A DNA stretch of 64,000 bases, taken from positions 15,514 to 79,513 of the forward strand of contig CAJUAS010000002.1 of NCBI GenBank assembly GCA_910584395.1, written 5' to 3'. The notes beneath the pieces are model-generated. The model searched no databases. It had not been told where the DNA came from and was given only the letters and a program-made list of their open reading frames with translations. Position numbers and translations under genes: made by a program. This document shows, one piece after another, positions 26,053 through 34,883 of this stretch; the first letter of the stretch is position 1, and every line of letters begins with the position of its first letter. This DNA comes from an uncultured Oscillospiraceae bacterium (lineage in GTDB: Bacteria; Bacillota; Clostridia; Oscillospirales; Oscillospiraceae).

Positions 26053-26955
26053 CTACGCTTCCTCATTGGCCAGCGCCATGAGCTTTCTGAGGCGGTGATT
26101 GAGACAGGACTTGCTGATGGGCGGGGTGCATTGGGCCGCCAGCTCGGTGAGGGTACACTCAGGGAATTCCCGGCGCAGCTCGGCGGTCTCTTGGAGCTTG
26201 TCGGGCAGCGTGGAAAGCAACCCCCGCTCCTCCAGCCGCGCGATGGCGGCAAGCTGCTCCTGCGCGGCCTGAACCACCTTGTCCAGATTGGCCGCGTCGC
26301 AGTTGACCCGGCGGTTGACCCCGTTGCGGATGTCCTTTTCCAGCTTGGCGTTCATGACCTCCATGGCCGCCACCCCCGCCCCCAAGGCGGTGAGCAGCTC
26401 CTCCAGCGTCTCGCTGTGTTTCACATAGGTCACAAAGTTCCCCTTGCGGGTCGCCTGCTTGGCGGAGAAGTCCATCTCACGCAGCAGCACGGGAAAGGCC
26501 CGGCTCACCGCCCGGTGGGTGGTGACCCACTCCATGTGATAGTCCTTCTCCGGGTCGGTCACTGCCCCGCCGGCCAAAAACGCCCCCCGGCAGAAGGACA
26601 CGCGGCAGCAGTTCTCCTCCACCACGGGGAAGTTCAGCGTGCGGCTCACCGTCTGGCCCGGCTCGTAGCCGTAGCACCGCTCCAGCGACATCAGCTTGCT
26701 CTCCTGCGTGATGGCAAACACCCGCTTCCCCGTCTCCCCGGCGGCGGGCCGCTTGTCGAAGTCCATATGGAACGCCTTGCGAAACAGAAGGGGCAGCCGC
26801 CGGGCAAAGGCGTCCGATTCGGTGACGATCCGCACCTCGCGGCTTGTCCAACTGTTGCAAAAAAGAAGAACGCCGTAACATTCCGCCACCGCGCAGCACT
26901 TTTTCGACACCTTGGAGCGGCAAAGCTCCTCTTTCACTCCGGCGGAAAAGGTCAT
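26053..26955 (-). CDS. whiA: DNA-binding protein WhiA
   Basis: This 300-aa protein has a degenerate LAGLIDADG-type N-terminal half (FSAGVKEELCR, RGAFLAGGAVTDPEKDYHMEW) and a C-terminal helix-turn-helix (TLTELAAQCTPPISKSCLNHRLRKL). In gram-positives it influences chromosome segregation, cell division and, in actinomycetes, sporulation. It is conserved next to yvcK and rapZ, as here. ATG 26955 is preferred (GAGGATGAGGAC upstream) over an in-frame start inside yvcK; whiA begins 14 nt after the yvcK stop. Confidence 0.93.
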   Translation of the reverse strand: MTFSAGVKEELCRSKVSKKCCAVAECYGVLLFCNSWTSREVRIVTESDAFARRLPLLFRKAFHMDFDKRPAAGETGKRVFAITQESKLMSLERCYGYEPGQTVSRTLNFPVVEENCCRVSFCRGAFLAGGAVTDPEKDYHMEWVTTHRAVSRAFPVLLREMDFSAKQATRKGNFVTYVKHSETLEELLTALGAGVAAMEVMNAKLEKDIRNGVNRRVNCDAANLDKVVQAAQEQLAAIARLEERGLLSTLPDKLQETAELRREFPECTLTELAAQCTPPISKSCLNHRLRKLMALANEEA

Positions 26956-26968
26956 AGTCCTCATCCTC

Positions 26969-27958
26969 TCAAAAGATACGGGTGTGCCCCCGCTCCTGAT
27001 ACAGCTCCAGCACCGTCTTGGCAAGCTGTTCGGGGTCGTGGCGGGCATACTGCGCCCCGGCGGGGGTGGTCAGCGGCCGCTCCACCACCTCCACTCCAAG
27101 CTGTTCCAGCCGGCCGCAGTCGATGACGATGGGGCGGGCGTCCTCCTCCTGATACCGCTCCAAAAGCTCCGAGGAAACGGTGGCGTTGTTGCAAAGGCAG
27201 ATATCCAAATTCCGCAGGCCGTGGGCCATCAACGCCTCCACATGGTCGGCGGCGGTCATCTCCTCCGTCTCCCCGTCTTGGGTCATAATGTTGCAGACAT
27301 AGATTTTCAGCGCGTCCGACTGGCTGATGGCCTCCGCCACGCCGTCCACCAGCAGGTTGGGGATCACGCTGGTGTAAAGGCTGCCCGGGCCGAGGAGGAT
27401 CAGCTCCGCGCGGGCAATGGCCTCCAGCGTCTCCGGAAGGGCCGGGGGATGCTCCGGCACAAGGCGCACATGGGCCACCCGGCAGTCCTGCTCCTTCTTA
27501 AAGCGGAAGATCTTTGATTCCCCCACCACTCGTGTGCCATTTTCAAACACCGCCTCCAGATCCACATTGGCGTTGGTCACCGGAAGCACCCGCCCGGAGA
27601 TGGCCAGCACCTGACTCATACGGGCCACCGCCTGATCGAAAGAGTCGGAAATGCCGTTGAGGGCCGCCAGCAGGAGGTTGCCGAAGCTCTGCCCCGCCAG
27701 ACTTCCCTCGGTAAAGCGGTAGGCCAGCAGACTGCTCATCACCGGCTCTACGTTGGCCAAGGACTGCATACAGTTGCGGATATCCCCCGGCGGCAGCATA
27801 CCCAGATCCTGACGGAGCATCCCTGAGCCGCCGCCGTCGTCGGCGACGGTGACAATGGCGGTGAGGTCGTCCACCTTTCCCTTCAGCCCCCGCAGCATAT
27901 TGGAAAGGCCGTGGCCGCCGCCGATGGCGACCACCTGTGGCCCTCTCACTTTTGTCAT
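26969..27958 (-). CDS. yvcK: gluconeogenesis factor YvcK family protein
   Basis: This 329-aa CofD-like protein binds UDP-sugars and links central carbon metabolism to wall synthesis and cell shape. VVAIGGGHGLSNMLRGLK (residues 9-26), VTVADDGGGSGMLRQDLGML and PPGDIRNCMQSLA are the family signatures. ILLGPGSLYTSVIPNLLVDG lies near 200. It is often a substrate of PASTA-domain kinases. Genes whiA, yvcK, rapZ and murB follow one another at 11-14 bp spacing as one operon. Confidence 0.93.
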   Translation of the reverse strand: MTKVRGPQVVAIGGGHGLSNMLRGLKGKVDDLTAIVTVADDGGGSGMLRQDLGMLPPGDIRNCMQSLANVEPVMSSLLAYRFTEGSLAGQSFGNLLLAALNGISDSFDQAVARMSQVLAISGRVLPVTNANVDLEAVFENGTRVVGESKIFRFKKEQDCRVAHVRLVPEHPPALPETLEAIARAELILLGPGSLYTSVIPNLLVDGVAEAISQSDALKIYVCNIMTQDGETEEMTAADHVEALMAHGLRNLDICLCNNATVSSELLERYQEEDARPIVIDCGRLEQLGVEVVERPLTTPAGAQYARHDPEQLAKTVLELYQERGHTRIF

Positions 27959-27971
27959 GGCGCGTCCCTCC

Positions 27972-28832
27972 TTACGCCCGGGTCATGTCCCGGTGGTTCT
28001 CGCTGGCGTTGTAGCCCTTCTGGCGGATGAAATCCGCCAAGGCCCGGGTCACCGCCACCGAGCGGTGTTGGCCGCCGGTGCAGCCCACGCCGATGACCAG
28101 CGCGCTCTTGCCCTCCTCCACATAGAGGGGAAGAAGGAAGCTCATCAGCTCCTCCAGATGCTTCATTAGCTCGGAGGTCTGGCGGTAGCCCCACAGGAAG
28201 TCCCGCACCCCCTGATCCAACCCGGTCTGCGCCCGCAGCTCCGCGATGTAAAAGGGATTGGGAAGGCAGCGCACATCAAAGACCAGATCGGCCTCGATGG
28301 GGATGCCGTATTTGAAGCCAAAGGACACCACGGAGACGCTCATTTCCGGCCCTTCGCCGGGCGTTCCGAAAAGGCGAAGCACCTCGCCGCGCAGCTTGGC
28401 CGTGGAGAGGGCGGTGGTGTCGATGATGTACTCCGAGCGCTTGCGTACCGGCTCCATGGCGGCGCGCTCCTGCTCGACGGCTTGAAGAAGGGTGCGCCCG
28501 TCTTTGGCAAGGGGGTGGTTGCGGCGGGTCTCCTTATACCGTTTGATGATGGTTTCGGCGGCCGCCTCCACAAACAGGATCTTGTGTCCGCACTTCATGG
28601 CGTCCAGCTCGTCCAGCGCGGCAAACAGGCCGTCAAAGGTCTGCCCGCCCCGAATGTCGGTGACCAAAGCCACCCGGTCGTACTTGCCGGGGCTTGCCAT
28701 GCAAAGCTGGGCCAGCGGCGGGATGAGCTGGGCGGGGAGGTTGTCCACACAGTAAAACCCAATATCCTCCAAAAAGGACGCCACCTTGCTCTTTCCCGCC
28801 CCGGAAAGCCCGGATACAATGATAAATTCCAT
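27972..28832 (-). CDS. rapZ: RNase adapter / nucleotide-binding protein RapZ (YvcJ)
   Basis: This 286-aa P-loop protein has Walker A SGLSGAGKS (residues 7-15) and a Walker-B-like VALVTDIRGG. The C-terminal RapZ domain includes SFGFKYGIP, DLVFDVRCLPNPF and IGVGCTGGQHRSV. In Proteobacteria it guides RNase E on GlmZ RNA and senses GlcN6P. In Firmicutes it hydrolyses nucleotides and its target is less clear. It sits between murB and yvcK in the standard gram-positive order. Confidence 0.93.
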   Translation of the reverse strand: MEFIIVSGLSGAGKSKVASFLEDIGFYCVDNLPAQLIPPLAQLCMASPGKYDRVALVTDIRGGQTFDGLFAALDELDAMKCGHKILFVEAAAETIIKRYKETRRNHPLAKDGRTLLQAVEQERAAMEPVRKRSEYIIDTTALSTAKLRGEVLRLFGTPGEGPEMSVSVVSFGFKYGIPIEADLVFDVRCLPNPFYIAELRAQTGLDQGVRDFLWGYRQTSELMKHLEELMSFLLPLYVEEGKSALVIGVGCTGGQHRSVAVTRALADFIRQKGYNASENHRDMTRA

Positions 28833-28844
28833 CCGTCACACCGC

Positions 28845-29741
28845 CTAACCTAAAATTTCCACTTCCGGCTCTAACGTCACCCCGGTCTGGGCGGCTACCG
28901 CCGTTTTCACCTGCTCCATCACCGCCAAAACATCGGCGGCGGTGGCGTTTCCCACATTGACCACGAAGCCCGCGTGCTTCCCGGACACCTGCGCTCCGCC
29001 CACCTGAAGCCCTTTCAGCCCGCACTGGTCGATGAGCGCGGCGGCGAAGCAGCCCTCCGGCCGCTTGAAGGTCGAGCCTGCGCTGGGGTATTCCAACGGC
29101 TGTTTTTCCCGTCTGCGCCGGGCGAAATCCTCCATGGCGGCGCGGATCTCCGCAGCCTCCCCCGGCTTCAGCTCGAAGCATGCCGCCGTAATAAACAGCG
29201 GCCTCCGGCAAAAAATACTGCGGCGGTAGGAAAATTCACAGTCCCGTGCGGCAATGCGCCGCACTTTCCCCGTCTCATCCAGAGCCTCCACCCAGACCAC
29301 CGCGTCCTTCAGCTCGCCGCCGTAAGCCCCCGCGTTCATCCGCACGCCGCCGCCGACGCTGCCGGGAATGCCCTGCGCGAACTCCAGCCCGGTCAGGGAA
29401 TTCTCCGCCGCAAAGTGGGCCAGCTTCGCCAGCAAAACGCCGCTTTGCGCGATGATCTGCCCATCCGCCAGTGTCAGAGCGTTCAACCGGGCCGAGGACA
29501 GGATCACCCCGTCGTATCCACTGTCGGCGGCCAGAATGTTCGATCCATTTCCAAAAAAGAAGGGTTTTATGCCATTTTCATGGCAAAGTTTCAAAATTTC
29601 TCCCGCCTCCGCCACGCTCTTGGGGCACAAAAACCACCGGGCAGGGCCGCCAATGCGGAAGGTGGTGCGCTCGCGCAGCGGCGCTTGCTCGTAAAGCTCC
29701 AGTTCCGGCATTGCTACGCGCCAATTCACGTTTTCCCTCAT
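28845..29741 (-). CDS. murB: UDP-N-acetylenolpyruvoylglucosamine reductase
   Basis: This 298-aa flavoenzyme makes UDP-MurNAc. FAD-binding motifs are FRIGGPARWFLCPKS (about residue 30), FFFGNGSNILAADSGYDG and GIPGSVGGGVRMNAGAYGGE (about 125). The catalytic Ser region is EYPSAGSTFKRPEG (about 220), and the terminal Glu lies in LEPEVEILG. It is type II (no Tyr loop insertion), typical for Firmicutes. ATG 29741 is chosen because GGGAGGCGGGGAC precedes it; the frame stays open 80 codons further upstream in non-coding sequence. An extended -10 (TGTTATAAT) lies just upstream, around 29772. Confidence 0.94.
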   Translation of the reverse strand: MRENVNWRVAMPELELYEQAPLRERTTFRIGGPARWFLCPKSVAEAGEILKLCHENGIKPFFFGNGSNILAADSGYDGVILSSARLNALTLADGQIIAQSGVLLAKLAHFAAENSLTGLEFAQGIPGSVGGGVRMNAGAYGGELKDAVVWVEALDETGKVRRIAARDCEFSYRRSIFCRRPLFITAACFELKPGEAAEIRAAMEDFARRRREKQPLEYPSAGSTFKRPEGCFAAALIDQCGLKGLQVGGAQVSGKHAGFVVNVGNATAADVLAVMEQVKTAVAAQTGVTLEPEVEILG

Positions 29742-29907
29742 GTCCCCGCCTCCCAAACGATGATGATACCTATTATAACAAATTCCCCTTGCAAATAGAA
29801 TACCCTGTGCATAATTTGTCTGGTATTTGGAGGAAATCCCCCGCCCGGCGCATAGGCGCAGGGATTTTGGAAATGCTACCTTTGCCCGAAAAAGAGGAGG
29901 AGAAGGT

Positions 29908-30129
29908 ATGATTTTAGATAAAATCGCCCTGTTTCTCGCCGTCATCGGCGGGCTGAACTGGGGCTGCGTCGGACTGTTCAAGGTGGATCTCGTCGCCTAT
30001 CTCTGCGGCGGCGTGACCACCCCTCTGGCGCGGATCATTTATGTCGTGGTCGGTCTGGCGGCTCTGTGGTGCATCACCCTCCTGTTTCGCGACACTTCCA
30101 GCGAGACAGGCCGCACCCAAACTGCCTAA
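29908..30129 (+). CDS. DUF378 family small membrane protein
   Basis: This 73-aa protein has two membrane helices. ILDKIALFLAVIGGLNWG (residues 2-19) is the DUF378 signature, with a conserved NWG turn followed by GLFKVDLVAYL and a second helix IIYVVVGLAALWCITLLF. Its function is unknown. It stands alone between divergently read murB and convergently read histidine kinase genes. The ATG at 29908 follows GAGGAGGAGAAGGT; longer in-frame starts lack a ribosome site. A terminator follows at once. Confidence 0.85.
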   Translation: MILDKIALFLAVIGGLNWGCVGLFKVDLVAYLCGGVTTPLARIIYVVVGLAALWCITLLFRDTSSETGRTQTA

Positions 30130-30132
30130 GGG

Positions 30133-30159
30133 AAAAGCCCGCCGTACGGCGGGCTTTTT
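30133..30159. terminator. bidirectional terminator
   Basis: A perfect palindrome AAAGCCCGCCGT/ACGGCGGGCTTT (30134-30157) with flanking A and T runs lies between the DUF378 gene and the converging histidine-kinase gene. Confidence 0.85.
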
Positions 30160-30167
30160 CTTGCCTA

Positions 30168-31580
30168 TCAAGCCTCCAGCGGCAGGCGGATGGTCACCCG
30201 GCAGCCGCCGCCTTCGGCGTTGGAAAGGGTCAGCGTACCGCCGTGGCGGGTAATGATCTCGTCGCACACCGCAAGGCCGATCCCTGAGCCGCGGGCCTTG
30301 GAGGAGCCTTTGTAAAACTTATACTTTACATGGGGCAGCTCGTCCTCTGGGATCCCGGGGCCGTAGTCGCGGATGGTGATGACCGCCTCGTCCCCCTCCT
30401 TGCTGATGGCGCTCTCGATGCGCTCTCCCGAACCGCCGTGCTTGGCGGCATTGTCCAAAATGTTGCAAAAGACCTGCCGCAGACGCTGGGGGTCGGCTTC
30501 GATGGGAGGAAATTCCTCCTCGCAGTCGGTGTGGGTCAGGGTGATGCCCTCCCGGCGGAAAAACTCCCGGTAGGTATACACCGCGTCCTCTAACTCTGCC
30601 TTGATATCCACCGGCTCGATGGAGAGGGTAAAACGCCCGTCCTCAATGCGGGTGAAGTCCAGCAGCTCCTCCACCATGCTGGTGAGCCGCCGCGCCTCGC
30701 TGACGATGATGGACAGGCCCTTTTTCATGTCCTCCGCGTCCCGCAGCTCGCCGCTGGCCATGGTCTCCGCCCAGCCGTTGATGGCGGTGAGGGGCGTGCG
30801 CAGCTCATGGGACACCGAGGAGATGAATTCGCTTTTCAGCTTTTCCGCCTGATTGATCTTCATGGACATATCGTTGATGGCGTCCACCAGATCGCCCACC
30901 TCGTCGTCCGAGCGTTTTTCCATTTGGATGCCGTAGCTCCCTCCGGCGATGCGCTGGGCGATGTCGGTCACCCCCGCCACCGGCTCGACGATGGAGCGGA
31001 CGAAATAGAGGTTGGAAAAATAGACGATGGCGATGATCAGCGCACCCACGCCAAAGGCCAGAAGCACCACCAGCGCGATCTGGCGGTCTACCAGCTTCAA
31101 GGAGGTCACCAGCCGCACCACGCCCACCACGCTGCCGTCATAGAGGATGGGGGATGCCACGCACATGATATGCTCCCCGGTGTTGGGGTCGCTGCCCGTC
31201 CAAGGGGTCAGCTCCTTGTTTTCGATTGCCCCGGCGATGTCCGCCGTACCCGGCGCAGAGCCGGCGGTCAGCCCGTAGGAGGAATACTGGATGCGGCCAA
31301 AGGGGTTGATGAACTGGATCTCTAACTTGCCCTTATCCTCAAACTCCGCCACATAGCTGGCGGCGCGGTTGTTGTATTCCGTCTCGGTGAAGTTGCGGAA
31401 GCTCCGGGTGGCCATGGTGGCGCGGGCCTCCAAATCGGAGGACATGGTGGAATAATAGAAACTGGACATGGCCAGCGAAAAGGCGGAGACGCCCAGCAGA
31501 ACGATGAACAGCACCGCCGCAAGGGAGTTGGCCATCCACCGCTGACGGATGCCGCGGGAGCGCGTGCGCTTTTTTGCCAT
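30168..31580 (-). CDS. membrane sensor histidine kinase
   Basis: This 470-aa kinase has TM1 at about 18-42, an extracellular ~125-residue sensor region (cache-like, with INPFGRIQYSSYG), TM2 at about 167-190, HAMP to about 245, HisKA with SSVSHELRTPLTAI (phospho-acceptor H258) and HATPase_c (NILDNAAKHG, DYGPGIPEDEL, GSGIGLAVCDEI). ATG 31580 is chosen: the regulator stop is one base away (TGA-C-ATG), so the two are coupled. The signal is unknown; the upstream lipoprotein of the same operon is a candidate partner. Confidence 0.9.
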   Translation of the reverse strand: MAKKRTRSRGIRQRWMANSLAAVLFIVLLGVSAFSLAMSSFYYSTMSSDLEARATMATRSFRNFTETEYNNRAASYVAEFEDKGKLEIQFINPFGRIQYSSYGLTAGSAPGTADIAGAIENKELTPWTGSDPNTGEHIMCVASPILYDGSVVGVVRLVTSLKLVDRQIALVVLLAFGVGALIIAIVYFSNLYFVRSIVEPVAGVTDIAQRIAGGSYGIQMEKRSDDEVGDLVDAINDMSMKINQAEKLKSEFISSVSHELRTPLTAINGWAETMASGELRDAEDMKKGLSIIVSEARRLTSMVEELLDFTRIEDGRFTLSIEPVDIKAELEDAVYTYREFFRREGITLTHTDCEEEFPPIEADPQRLRQVFCNILDNAAKHGGSGERIESAISKEGDEAVITIRDYGPGIPEDELPHVKYKFYKGSSKARGSGIGLAVCDEIITRHGGTLTLSNAEGGGCRVTIRLPLEA

Positions 31581-31581
31581 G

Positions 31582-32280
31582 TCAACGCCCCCACTTATAT
31601 CCATAGCCCCAGACGGTGGTGATAAACTTGGGGGTCTGGGGGTCGTCCTCGATCTTCAGGCGCAGACGGCGGATGTTCACGTCCACGATCTTCAGCTCGC
31701 CAAAATAATCCTTGCCCCAGACAACGCTCATGATCTCCTCCCGGGAGAGGGCCTTGCCGGGGTTTTCAAGAAACAGCTTCATAATGGAGTATTCCACCTG
31801 CGTGACCTTGACCCGCTGCCCGTTTTTCTCCAGCGTGCGGTTGCGGGTGTTCAGAAGGAAGGGCGGGTAACGCACCGTGTCGTCCGCGCTCACAGGCGTC
31901 TCCTCCCTGTCGCCGATGCGGCGGTAGATGGCGTCCACCCGGGCGGTCAGCTCGGCGGGAGAAAAGGGCTTGGTCACATAGTCGTCCGCGCCGGTCATCA
32001 GCCCCGTGACCTTGTCCATCTCCTGCGTGCGGGCCGTGAGCATGATGATGCCGATCTTGGAGTTGGAGGCGCGGATGCGCCGGCAGACCTCAAAGCCGTC
32101 CATCTCGTCGGGGAGCATGATATCCAGCAGGGCCACCTTGATGTCCGGGTTGCGGCGAAGCTGCTCCAGCGCCTCCTCCCCCGTGCCCGCCTCAATGGTC
32201 TCATACCCTGCCCGCTTCAGGTTAATGACCACAAAGCTGCGGATATTGGTTTCATCTTCCAATACCAAAACCTTTTTCAT
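31582..32280 (-). CDS. OmpR/PhoB-type response regulator
   Basis: This 232-aa protein has a receiver domain with the phospho-acceptor D53 (VALLDIMLPDEMDGF), acidic pocket LEDE at 7-10, and the switch residues in IIMLTARTQ and DYVTKPFS. A C-terminal winged helix follows (EYSIMKLFLENPGKALSREE, VDVNIRRLRLKIED). It partners the kinase that follows. It starts 13 nt after the lipoprotein stop behind GGAGG, so all three genes form one unit. Confidence 0.92.
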   Translation of the reverse strand: MKKVLVLEDETNIRSFVVINLKRAGYETIEAGTGEEALEQLRRNPDIKVALLDIMLPDEMDGFEVCRRIRASNSKIGIIMLTARTQEMDKVTGLMTGADDYVTKPFSPAELTARVDAIYRRIGDREETPVSADDTVRYPPFLLNTRNRTLEKNGQRVKVTQVEYSIMKLFLENPGKALSREEIMSVVWGKDYFGELKIVDVNIRRLRLKIEDDPQTPKFITTVWGYGYKWGR

Positions 32281-32293
32281 GGTAAAAACCTCC

Positions 32294-33649
32294 TTAATTC
32301 TCCGTAGACCATTCTGTGCGGATCAGGTGAAACCGCTGCTGCACGTCCTCCTTCGCCATTCCGGTGTCCAACACCTCCGGAAACAGCTCGTAGGCGTAGG
32401 TTGCGGTGGTGTCGCTGGCGAGGATCTGGCGTTCTCCCTGCGCGGCGCGGCTCTGCTGGGTCGTACCGGTGAGCTTGTAGAGGATCATAAAGGGCCGGGC
32501 GGCCTTTTCCTCTCCCTCGTAGAGGGAGAAAAAGACGGCCCGCTCGTCAGAGGTGGTGGAATCCTTGCGGGAGATGGTCAGCCGGCCCAGCCACTCCTCC
32601 GGGATGGTAAAATACCAGCCGTCGGTGACGGTATGGTAGGTGGTCTGCACCGTGTGGGGCGTGCCCTTGGGGTCGAACTGCCTCCAGTCCAGCAGCCAGA
32701 AATCGTCCGTCGCCCCCATAGCCCGCGGAACGGAAACAGGACGGGGAACTTCCATTACGCCGTCGCGGTTGATATCAATTCCGTTGACCGCCGTATAGCT
32801 GCGGATGGTCTCCTCGCTTCGCAGAGTCTCACTATTGAGGGTGATATTGGTGAATTGACCGTCCCGGCAGGCCAGAATATCCACCACCTGATCGCTGCTC
32901 TCCGGGAAGCTGGAGGTGACAAAGATAGCAGGGGTCATATCCATCAGGTTGCCCCCGCGCAGAATGCGGATCTCGTTGATCCCGGCGGTGAGGGCGGCGG
33001 TGCCCTTCAGCTCCAGCACCGCGCCGTCATAGTCGTAAAAATCCGCCCGGCTGACCCCTTCCTCGCCGTTCTGGAGGGTGAGGGCCACCAGCTCCTTCGC
33101 CCCGTCCTCGTCCAGATCGGCCAGACGGAAGCGGGTGTAGCTGTCCACCCAGAGAAGCTCGATCCCCTCCACGTCGTCCAGACTGTATGCGCCCAAGGCG
33201 TGATCCGTGGCGGAGATCTGCCAAGAGACCACCACCTCCTTGGCGGAAGTGCCGCCCACGTCCTCGTAGGCCACCGAAGCAATGGCGCTGCCCACCCCTT
33301 CGATGACGCAGCTCTGCTCATAGCTGTCGTCGTCCCGCTGGCAGAAGATGTAGATTTTCAGCGGACGCTCCGCGCCGGACACCCGGAAGAAGGCCACAGC
33401 GGACTCCTGAACCCCGTCGCCGTCCAGATCCTGAAGCTGGACGGTCTGGGTGTTGCTCCCCGACTGGGGCGCAATGGACTCCCCGCCGATGGACGTTCTG
33501 ATCTCGCTGATGACGGCGTTGAGGTTGCGGTAGTCCTCCGGCGGCTCAGGCAGGGCAAACATATCGCCCGACTCCCGGCCCATACAGCCGCTCAGCAGCA
33601 ACGCCAGCGCAAGAGTGAAGCACACGGCGAGGATACGGCGAAATTTCAT
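32294..33649 (-). CDS. lipoprotein with aspartate-rich (VCBS/FG-GAP-like) repeats
   Basis: This 451-aa exported lipoprotein ends its signal in LLSGC (C22). It contains at least three calcium-loop-like DxDxDG elements: DLDGDGVQESAV (about 90), DLDEDGAKELVAL (about 180) and DINRDGVMEVPRP (about 290). These resemble FG-GAP/VCBS beta-propeller blades. No enzyme motif is visible. It is the first gene of the operon with the two-component pair. An envelope-stress or ligand sensor feeding the kinase is a reasonable inference, unproven. ATG 33649 follows GGAGGGAAGG; the frame is open upstream through the promoter but is not coding. Confidence 0.75.
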   Translation of the reverse strand: MKFRRILAVCFTLALALLLSGCMGRESGDMFALPEPPEDYRNLNAVISEIRTSIGGESIAPQSGSNTQTVQLQDLDGDGVQESAVAFFRVSGAERPLKIYIFCQRDDDSYEQSCVIEGVGSAIASVAYEDVGGTSAKEVVVSWQISATDHALGAYSLDDVEGIELLWVDSYTRFRLADLDEDGAKELVALTLQNGEEGVSRADFYDYDGAVLELKGTAALTAGINEIRILRGGNLMDMTPAIFVTSSFPESSDQVVDILACRDGQFTNITLNSETLRSEETIRSYTAVNGIDINRDGVMEVPRPVSVPRAMGATDDFWLLDWRQFDPKGTPHTVQTTYHTVTDGWYFTIPEEWLGRLTISRKDSTTSDERAVFFSLYEGEEKAARPFMILYKLTGTTQQSRAAQGERQILASDTTATYAYELFPEVLDTGMAKEDVQQRFHLIRTEWSTEN

Positions 33650-33691
33650 GGCCCTTCCCTCCTTTTGGGGACGTTTGACAGTATTGCTTTT

Positions 33692-33720
33692 ATTATAGCA
33701 GTTGGGACAGAAAAAAACAA
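33692..33720 (-). promoter_or_regulatory. sigma-A promoter of the lipoprotein/two-component operon
   Basis: On the minus strand TTGTTT (33715-33720), 17 nt and TATAAT (33692-33697). The -35 is embedded in the T-run of the etfA terminator. Confidence 0.65.
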
Positions 33721-33750
33721 GGGAGAAGCACCGCTCCTCCCTTGTTTTTT
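33711..33750 (-). terminator. terminator of the butyryl-CoA operon
   Basis: AACAAGGGAG (33716-33725) pairs with CTCCCTTGTT (33737-33746). Reading on the minus strand the stem is followed by seven T residues, directly after the etfA stop region. Confidence 0.85.
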
Positions 33751-33761
33751 GTCGGGTATTC

Positions 33762-34865
33762 TTACTTCGCCGCCTTGTTGGCCTTGATGGCCTCAATGAG
33801 GGCGGGGGTGACCTTAAAGAGGTCGCCGGTGATGCCGTAAGTAGCGCACTCAAAGATGGGCGCGGAGGCGTTTTTGTTCACCGCGATGATGCACTCGGAG
33901 TCCTGCATCCCAGCGCGGTGCTGGATCGCCCCGGAGATTCCCAAAGCGATGTAGATGCGGGGGTGGACAGTCTTACCGGTCTGGCCCACCTGATGATCCA
34001 CGCTGATCCAGTCGGCGTCTACGCAGGCGCGGGATGCGCCCACCACGCCGCCCAGCGTGTCGGCCAGCTCCTGCGCCAGCGCAATCCCCTTCTGGGGGTC
34101 TTTGCTGATGCCGCGGCCCACGGCCACCACCACGTCGGCGCCGATGAGATCCACCATCTTCTTGGCGGTCTTCTCGATCTTGACGATGTCCACATGGATG
34201 TCGCTCTTGTCCAGCTTCACATCCACCTTTTCCACCACGGTCTTGGCGGCGCCCGCCTCGTCAAAGGGCTGGGTCTGCATCACGCCGGGACGGACGGTGG
34301 ACATCTGGGGACGGAAGCGGGGGCAGATAATGGTGGCCATCAGGTGGCCGCCAAAGGCGGGACGGGTCATCTTCAGGTTGGTGTTTTCCTCAAACGCAGT
34401 GTTGTCCACGTCGATGGTAGAGGTGGTGCGAAGGAAGTTCTTATACTTCTCCACGTCCACATCAAGGTGGGTGCAGTCGGCGGTCAAGCCGGTGTGAAGC
34501 CGGGCCGCGCAGCGCGGGCCAAGGTCACGGCCGATGTTGGTTGCGCCGATGAGGAAGATCTCGGGCTTTTTGTCTTCAATGAGGTCGCACAGCACCTTGG
34601 CATAGCCGTCGGTGGTGTAGTCCTTCAGCAGGGGGTGGTCACAGGAGTAGACCTTGTCCGCGCCGTAACCGCCCAGTGCCTTCAGGTAGTCCTCCTTGAC
34701 GCCGCTGCCCAGCACCACGCCGCACAGCTCCACGCCCAGATCGTTGGCCAGCTTGCGGCCCTCGCTGAGGAGCTGGTAGCTGGTGGACATGATCACGCCG
34801 TCGCGCTGCTCACAAAATACCCACACGCCCTTGAAGGCGGCGGTATCACTGCTGTTATAAGCCAT
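33762..34865 (-). CDS. etfA: electron transfer flavoprotein subunit alpha
   Basis: This 367-aa FAD-binding ETF subunit passes electrons to or from the acyl-CoA dehydrogenase encoded upstream. The N-terminal adenine-nucleotide-hydrolase-like domain (GVWVFCEQRDGVI) precedes the FAD domain. That domain has VVVAVGRGISKDPQ (about 240), VGASRACVDADWISVDHQVGQ, GKTVHPRIYIALGISGAIQH and IIAVNKNASAPIF. In butyrate formers Etf-Bcd can bifurcate electrons from NADH to ferredoxin; whether this pair does cannot be read from sequence alone. It is the last gene of the crt-hbd-acd-etfB-etfA unit. Confidence 0.95.
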   Translation of the reverse strand: MAYNSSDTAAFKGVWVFCEQRDGVIMSTSYQLLSEGRKLANDLGVELCGVVLGSGVKEDYLKALGGYGADKVYSCDHPLLKDYTTDGYAKVLCDLIEDKKPEIFLIGATNIGRDLGPRCAARLHTGLTADCTHLDVDVEKYKNFLRTTSTIDVDNTAFEENTNLKMTRPAFGGHLMATIICPRFRPQMSTVRPGVMQTQPFDEAGAAKTVVEKVDVKLDKSDIHVDIVKIEKTAKKMVDLIGADVVVAVGRGISKDPQKGIALAQELADTLGGVVGASRACVDADWISVDHQVGQTGKTVHPRIYIALGISGAIQHRAGMQDSECIIAVNKNASAPIFECATYGITGDLFKVTPALIEAIKANKAAK

Positions 34866-34883
34866 GTCTCGTCACTCCTTCCC

